A stretch of 64,000 bases of DNA. Origin: Neobacillus sp. SuZ13. GTDB taxonomy: Bacteria > Bacillota > Bacilli > Bacillales > Cytobacillaceae. Below, in pieces: positions 61,541-64,000 of this stretch. The position numbers were made by a program, and so were the translations under genes. A model generated the notes under the pieces. The model worked only from the letters and a program-made list of their open reading frames with translations, was not told the DNA's origin and made no database searches. The stretch covers positions 1,969,501 to 2,033,500 of the forward strand of contig NZ_CP126107.1 in the NCBI RefSeq assembly GCF_030123365.1, read 5' to 3'. The stretch's first letter is position 1; every line of letters starts with the position of its first letter.

Positions 61541-61963
61541 TTGGAAAAAGAAAAAAAAGGTGTAGACCTTATGAAGGTCATTGCGCACGAGGCATCTCCT
61601 CCCCCATGTGATAGAACATTACAAATTGAAGTGACTGAAGCTCATGATGGAATAGCGCGTGGGTTATGGAAAGTGGATGAAAGGTTTATGAATGGAATAG
61701 GTGTGGCAATGGGGGGGTTTGTGTCATCTGCAGCGGATATTATGATGGCATATGCCATTGCTACTAAATTAAGTGGTGAACAAAGCTTTACCTCAATTGA
61801 TTTGCACACGACTTTTCATAGACCTGTTCTAATGGGAGAAGTGATGGTTGTGGCCAAAGTTGAAAGGATGGGAAGAAAGGTCGGCTATGTTCTAGCAGAC
61901 TTATTCCAAAACGAAAAGAAGGCGGCAAGTGTTGTTTCTTCTGTGATGATTCTAGATCAATAA
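61541..61963 (+). CDS. Hotdog-fold thioesterase (PaaI/ACOT13-like)
   Basis: 140 residues. GVAMGGFVSSAADIMMAYAIAT carries a GGF in place of the HGG of PaaI, and FTSIDLHTTFHRPVLMGE follows. It likely hydrolyses an acyl-CoA linked to the Paa pathway. TTG 61541 follows AAAGGAGG at 7 bp; ATG 61571 is an alternative. It ends the plus-strand gene run. Confidence 0.72.
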   Translation: MEKEKKGVDLMKVIAHEASPPPCDRTLQIEVTEAHDGIARGLWKVDERFMNGIGVAMGGFVSSAADIMMAYAIATKLSGEQSFTSIDLHTTFHRPVLMGEVMVVAKVERMGRKVGYVLADLFQNEKKAASVVSSVMILDQ

Positions 61964-62105
61964 AACTCTAAATAGGAAAGGTACGGATTATGTAAAGACA
62001 TGAACCTTATTGTTAAATAGGTTTAAGATTACTTGATAAATCCGGAGCCCGACCTTCGTTTATTTAAAATATAGCTGAAGAAATGGAAACCTTTAATCAG
62101 TAAAA

Positions 62106-62138
62106 ATTCCTAGGAGCAATGCTCCTAGGAATCTTTTT
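62106..62138 (+). terminator. Rho-independent terminator ending the paa region
   Basis: Perfect 12-bp stem ATTCCTAGGAGC/GCTCCTAGGAAT with a 3-base loop and CTTTTTATT. Confidence 0.92.
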
Positions 62139-62325
62139 ATTTATTAAGGATTTCCTTAAATTCATAACCTTTCTGTACGTAAGTATCGATGGATAGTTGA
62201 ATTAGCTCCAAATCTTTGTCATTTATTTCACGAACTACTTTTCCAGGGGATCCCATTACGAGAGAACGAGGCGGAATCTTCTTTCCGGATGGAATTAGTG
62301 TATTGGCACCTATGATACATTCTTC
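62137..62325 (-). pseudogene. C-terminal remnant of a PaaY/gamma-carbonic-anhydrase-like protein
   Basis: On the minus strand: ECIIGANTLIPSGKKIPPRSL and GSPGKVVREINDKD, the last turns of a left-handed beta helix and the C-terminal helix of PaaY-type hexapeptide proteins. The N-terminal two-thirds is missing and the frame runs straight into a sigma-54 activator fragment. Confidence 0.75.
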
Positions 62326-62610
62326 ACAAGTCGTTCTACAAGATTTTTTAGTTCTCGTATGTTTCCTGGCCATTCATACGATAAAAGTAAATCGATTAAG
62401 GATGGTGAAAACGTTTTGGTCTTCTTGTACCTTTTATTAAACACTTCAGAAAATGCATGAGAAGTGCAAAAATATCTTCCCATGAACGGTCGCGAAGAGA
62501 AGGAACTTGAATGGATAAAACGTTTAAGCGAAAGAACAGATCACTCGAAATAATTTTTCTTTTATCAGCTTTTCTAGGTTCGCATTAGTTGCAGATATCA
62601 CTCGGACCTT
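62320..62610 (-). pseudogene. Internal fragment of a sigma-54-dependent activator
   Basis: Minus-strand frames read VRVISATNANLEKLIKEKLF, then FFRLNVLSIQVPSLRDR, and SLIDLLLSYEWPGNIRELKN with LVERLV. That is the second half of an AAA+ sigma-54 activator, with two or more frameshifts. Walker A, GAFTGA and the HTH are absent. It is fused at its 3' end to the PaaY remnant. Confidence 0.75.
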
Positions 62611-62697
62611 TTTTTTCAAGTTTCACAGCTTTTCAACATGCTGAATAAACTAGTTTAACGGAAGCTTATTTAAAAAGGCATGGTGGAGGGAAAGAGC

Positions 62698-63132
62698 TTG
62701 AAGATATACCAATTGAAAGGGTCGCCAGATAGTTTAATGGAATTGTTGGAAATCACAGCGAATGGGAAAGTGAAGGTTAGGGATATCAACAATGATAAGG
62801 TCATTGAAACAACAGTGCAAGCCTTTGAAATGGCATTTGAACCATCATCAGAGTATTCCTTTATTGCAAAACAACAAGAAAAGGCACATATGATAAATCA
62901 AAACGAACCAGTGTATATCAATGAAATGATCGAAAATTCTCAGGTTAAAGTTGTTAAGGTTTTTGATCGATGCACAACGGTTGCTGTCAAGTTGCCTAAT
63001 GGGTTTATCATCACCGAATCGATATCCAGTGTAGATGAGGCTTCCTATAACGAAGAAACAAACACTCAGATTTGTTTGGAACGGATTAAACATAAAATTA
63101 GTGAGTTTGAAGCTTACAAAACTCAAGTCTAG
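62698..63132 (+). CDS. Phage gp49/Sf6-gene-66-like small protein
   Basis: 144 residues. The C-terminal part, TTVAVKLPNGFIITESISSVDEAS...ICLERIKHKISEFEAY, resembles the phage N4 gp49/Sf6 gene 66 family. TTG 62698 follows GTGGAGGG and is preferred to ATG 62680, which lies upstream of that site. No other phage genes are adjacent. Role unknown. Confidence 0.55.
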   Translation: MKIYQLKGSPDSLMELLEITANGKVKVRDINNDKVIETTVQAFEMAFEPSSEYSFIAKQQEKAHMINQNEPVYINEMIENSQVKVVKVFDRCTTVAVKLPNGFIITESISSVDEASYNEETNTQICLERIKHKISEFEAYKTQV

Positions 63133-63157
63133 AGATACAGTCAAGTTATAAGAATTA

Positions 63158-63293
63158 GGGAAAGTTATGGCTGCGACGGACCCTATCTAACCCAAAAATT
63201 CAATGAATATGACTACTCTGCAAAGAGAAAATGGATTGATTCTCTTGATATTCCTGATTACCTACTCACCAACATCTCATGTGTTGCCACATA
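63158..63293 (+). pseudogene. Unidentified coding remnant
   Basis: A 45-codon stretch without a start reads SYGCDGPYLTQKFNEYDY then WIDSLDIPDYLLTNISC before TAA. The composition is coding-like, but I do not recognise the family. Confidence 0.35.
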
Positions 63294-63494
63294 AAATCGG
63301 CACACGTTTAGTGCATCTCGCAGATAATTTTTAAAGAAGCAGCAGACACCAAATAGGGGATTGATATGCCCCGTAAATGTTCTTGCACGTGAAAAACACG
63401 ACAAGCGATTTGAAGAGACCTAGTTAAATGAGACAAAGGAAAAAACACCCCTTGAGTCGTAATTATTATTTGACTTGCAGGAGGTGTTTTTCTT

Positions 63495-63788
63495 ATGGGG
63501 GAGATCTAAGAATTTTTACCCGTATGAGACAAAAATGAAAGCAATTGAAATGAAAATGTCAGGACAATACTCCAATAGTGAAATCATGAAGGAATTGGGT
63601 ATTGTAAATGACTCTCAAATAAGGATATGGATGATGTGGTATCGTAAGGGCGAAATGCATCGTTTTGCACAACCTATCGGTAAACAATATAGCTATGGAA
63701 AAGGACCTGAAGGGCTGACTGAGGTTGAGCAGCAAAGAGAGAAAACCACCATTTACAAATTCAGGTCGAGATATTAAAAAAGTACTAG
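63495..63788 (+). pseudogene. IS3-family OrfA (frameshifted)
   Basis: The HTH block NFYPYETKMKAIEMKMSGQYSN, then DSQIRIWMMWYRKGE and QPIGKQYSYGKGPEG, is typical OrfA. The expected ATG 63495 is out of frame because of a G5 run (G4 would restore GRSKNFYPYE), and a 1-base loss near 63738 shifts the leucine-zipper end (LQIQVEILKKY) into another frame. The intact 3' end has the slippery heptamer AAAAAAG (63776-63782) just before TAG, the normal -1 frameshift site. Confidence 0.75.
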
Positions 63789-63802
63789 GAAATCGAAAGG
63801 GG

Positions 63803-64000
63803 TTGGTACCAGAGGTTGTTCTAGAATTAGTGGAAGTCTTAAAAGGGAAATACTCCATATCTTCTATTTGTGATTGTATTGGGGTTTCACGTTCGACCTA
63901 TTATCGATGGAAGAAACGAGAATTTTGTAAACCTAATGAATTAGAACTCCAAATTAAAGAGCTGTGTGAAAGTCATAAATTTCGTATCGGATATCGAACA
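63803..64000 (+). CDS. IS3-family transposase OrfB, N-terminal part (cut by window edge)
   Basis: In the -1 frame after the slippery site: LVPEVVLELVEVLKGKYSIS, CIGVSRSTYYRWKKRE and ELCESHKFRIGYRT, the HTH_21 region preceding the DDE domain. No disruption is visible before the window ends. Confidence 0.8.
   Translation, partial: MVPEVVLELVEVLKGKYSISSICDCIGVSRSTYYRWKKREFCKPNELELQIKELCESHKFRIGYRT

Larger units (their letters stand above)
63429..64000 (+). mobile_element. IS3-family (IS150-like) insertion sequence, left part
   Basis: A strong AAAAAACACC/GGTGTTTTT hairpin opens the element. OrfA and the start of OrfB follow, and the element runs off the right edge. I cannot define the terminal inverted repeat or a target duplication from one end. 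Confidence 0.75.

Overview
The window looks like the chromosome of a mesophilic member of the Bacillaceae. The evidence is the low-to-moderate GC, strong AAGGAGG-type ribosome binding sites, frequent TTG and GTG starts, a cre box, a GC-rich intergenic repeat I recognise from Bacillaceae genomes, and protein sequences closest by eye to Bacillus and Lysinibacillus families. The genus cannot be fixed from sequence alone. Nearly everything here is catabolic, arranged as plus-strand operons separated by hairpin terminators and by stretches of decayed genes.

1-12.3 kb is a sugar-acid operon whose 5' end lies outside the window. It carries a UxaA-type dehydratase C-terminus, a 2,5-dioxovalerate-type aldehyde dehydrogenase, galactonate dehydratase (dgoD), a DapA-family aldolase, a TIM-barrel-like protein, a D-2-hydroxyacid dehydrogenase, a FAH-family protein, KDG kinase and KDPG aldolase. 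The operon then runs into larE-larB-larC1-larC2, the nickel-pincer nucleotide cofactor pathway, and a broken UreH-type nickel permease. No LarA is present in the window. 12.3-14.2 kb holds a zinc alcohol dehydrogenase and a KduD-like SDR.

14.2-18.7 kb is a gene graveyard: a multiply frameshifted hydroxyacid dehydrogenase, and remnants of DUF624, Gfo/Idh, a lipoprotein and DNA ligase. It ends with a 3' fragment of tRNA-Sec (anticodon TCA) beside a truncated tyrosine integrase, which is the scar of an integrative element.

18.7-40.1 kb is the most novel block. A divergent sigma-54 activator with an altered GAFTGA loop (GSFTNA) faces a textbook -24/-12 promoter. Downstream lie a Rieske oxygenase with the Glu bridging residue typical of quaternary-amine oxygenases, a ThDP 2-oxoacid decarboxylase, an M20 amidohydrolase, an aldehyde dehydrogenase, an amino acid dehydrogenase, two transporters, a second aldehyde dehydrogenase, L-2-hydroxyglutarate oxidase (lhgO), a DUF3870 protein, glutarate hydroxylase (csiD), an FMN/Fe-S/FAD oxidoreductase, a CoA-transferase, an acyl-CoA dehydrogenase and a second DUF3870 protein. 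I infer a C6-to-C5 pathway: deamination, decarboxylation and oxidation to an omega-ammonio-valerate, Rieske C-N cleavage to glutarate semialdehyde, then glutarate to 2-oxoglutarate by CsiD/LhgO, or to glutaryl-CoA by the CoA-transferase/dehydrogenase pair. N6-trimethyllysine (via delta-valerobetaine) is the best-fitting substrate. This is a hypothesis.

40.3-64 kb is phenylalanine and phenylacetate catabolism. It holds an Lrp/AsnC regulator, phenylalanine dehydrogenase, a dedicated 2-oxoacid dehydrogenase E1alpha/E1beta/E2 (no E3), a permease behind a cre box, paaI and paaK, then paaABCD-ethD-paaFG-ALDH-paaHJ-ECH and paaX. The route would be Phe to phenylpyruvate to phenylacetyl-CoA, entering the Paa epoxide pathway without free phenylacetate. 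No paaE reductase is visible. The right edge holds a PaaY/sigma-54-activator chimeric remnant, a phage gp49-like gene and the start of a damaged IS3-family element.
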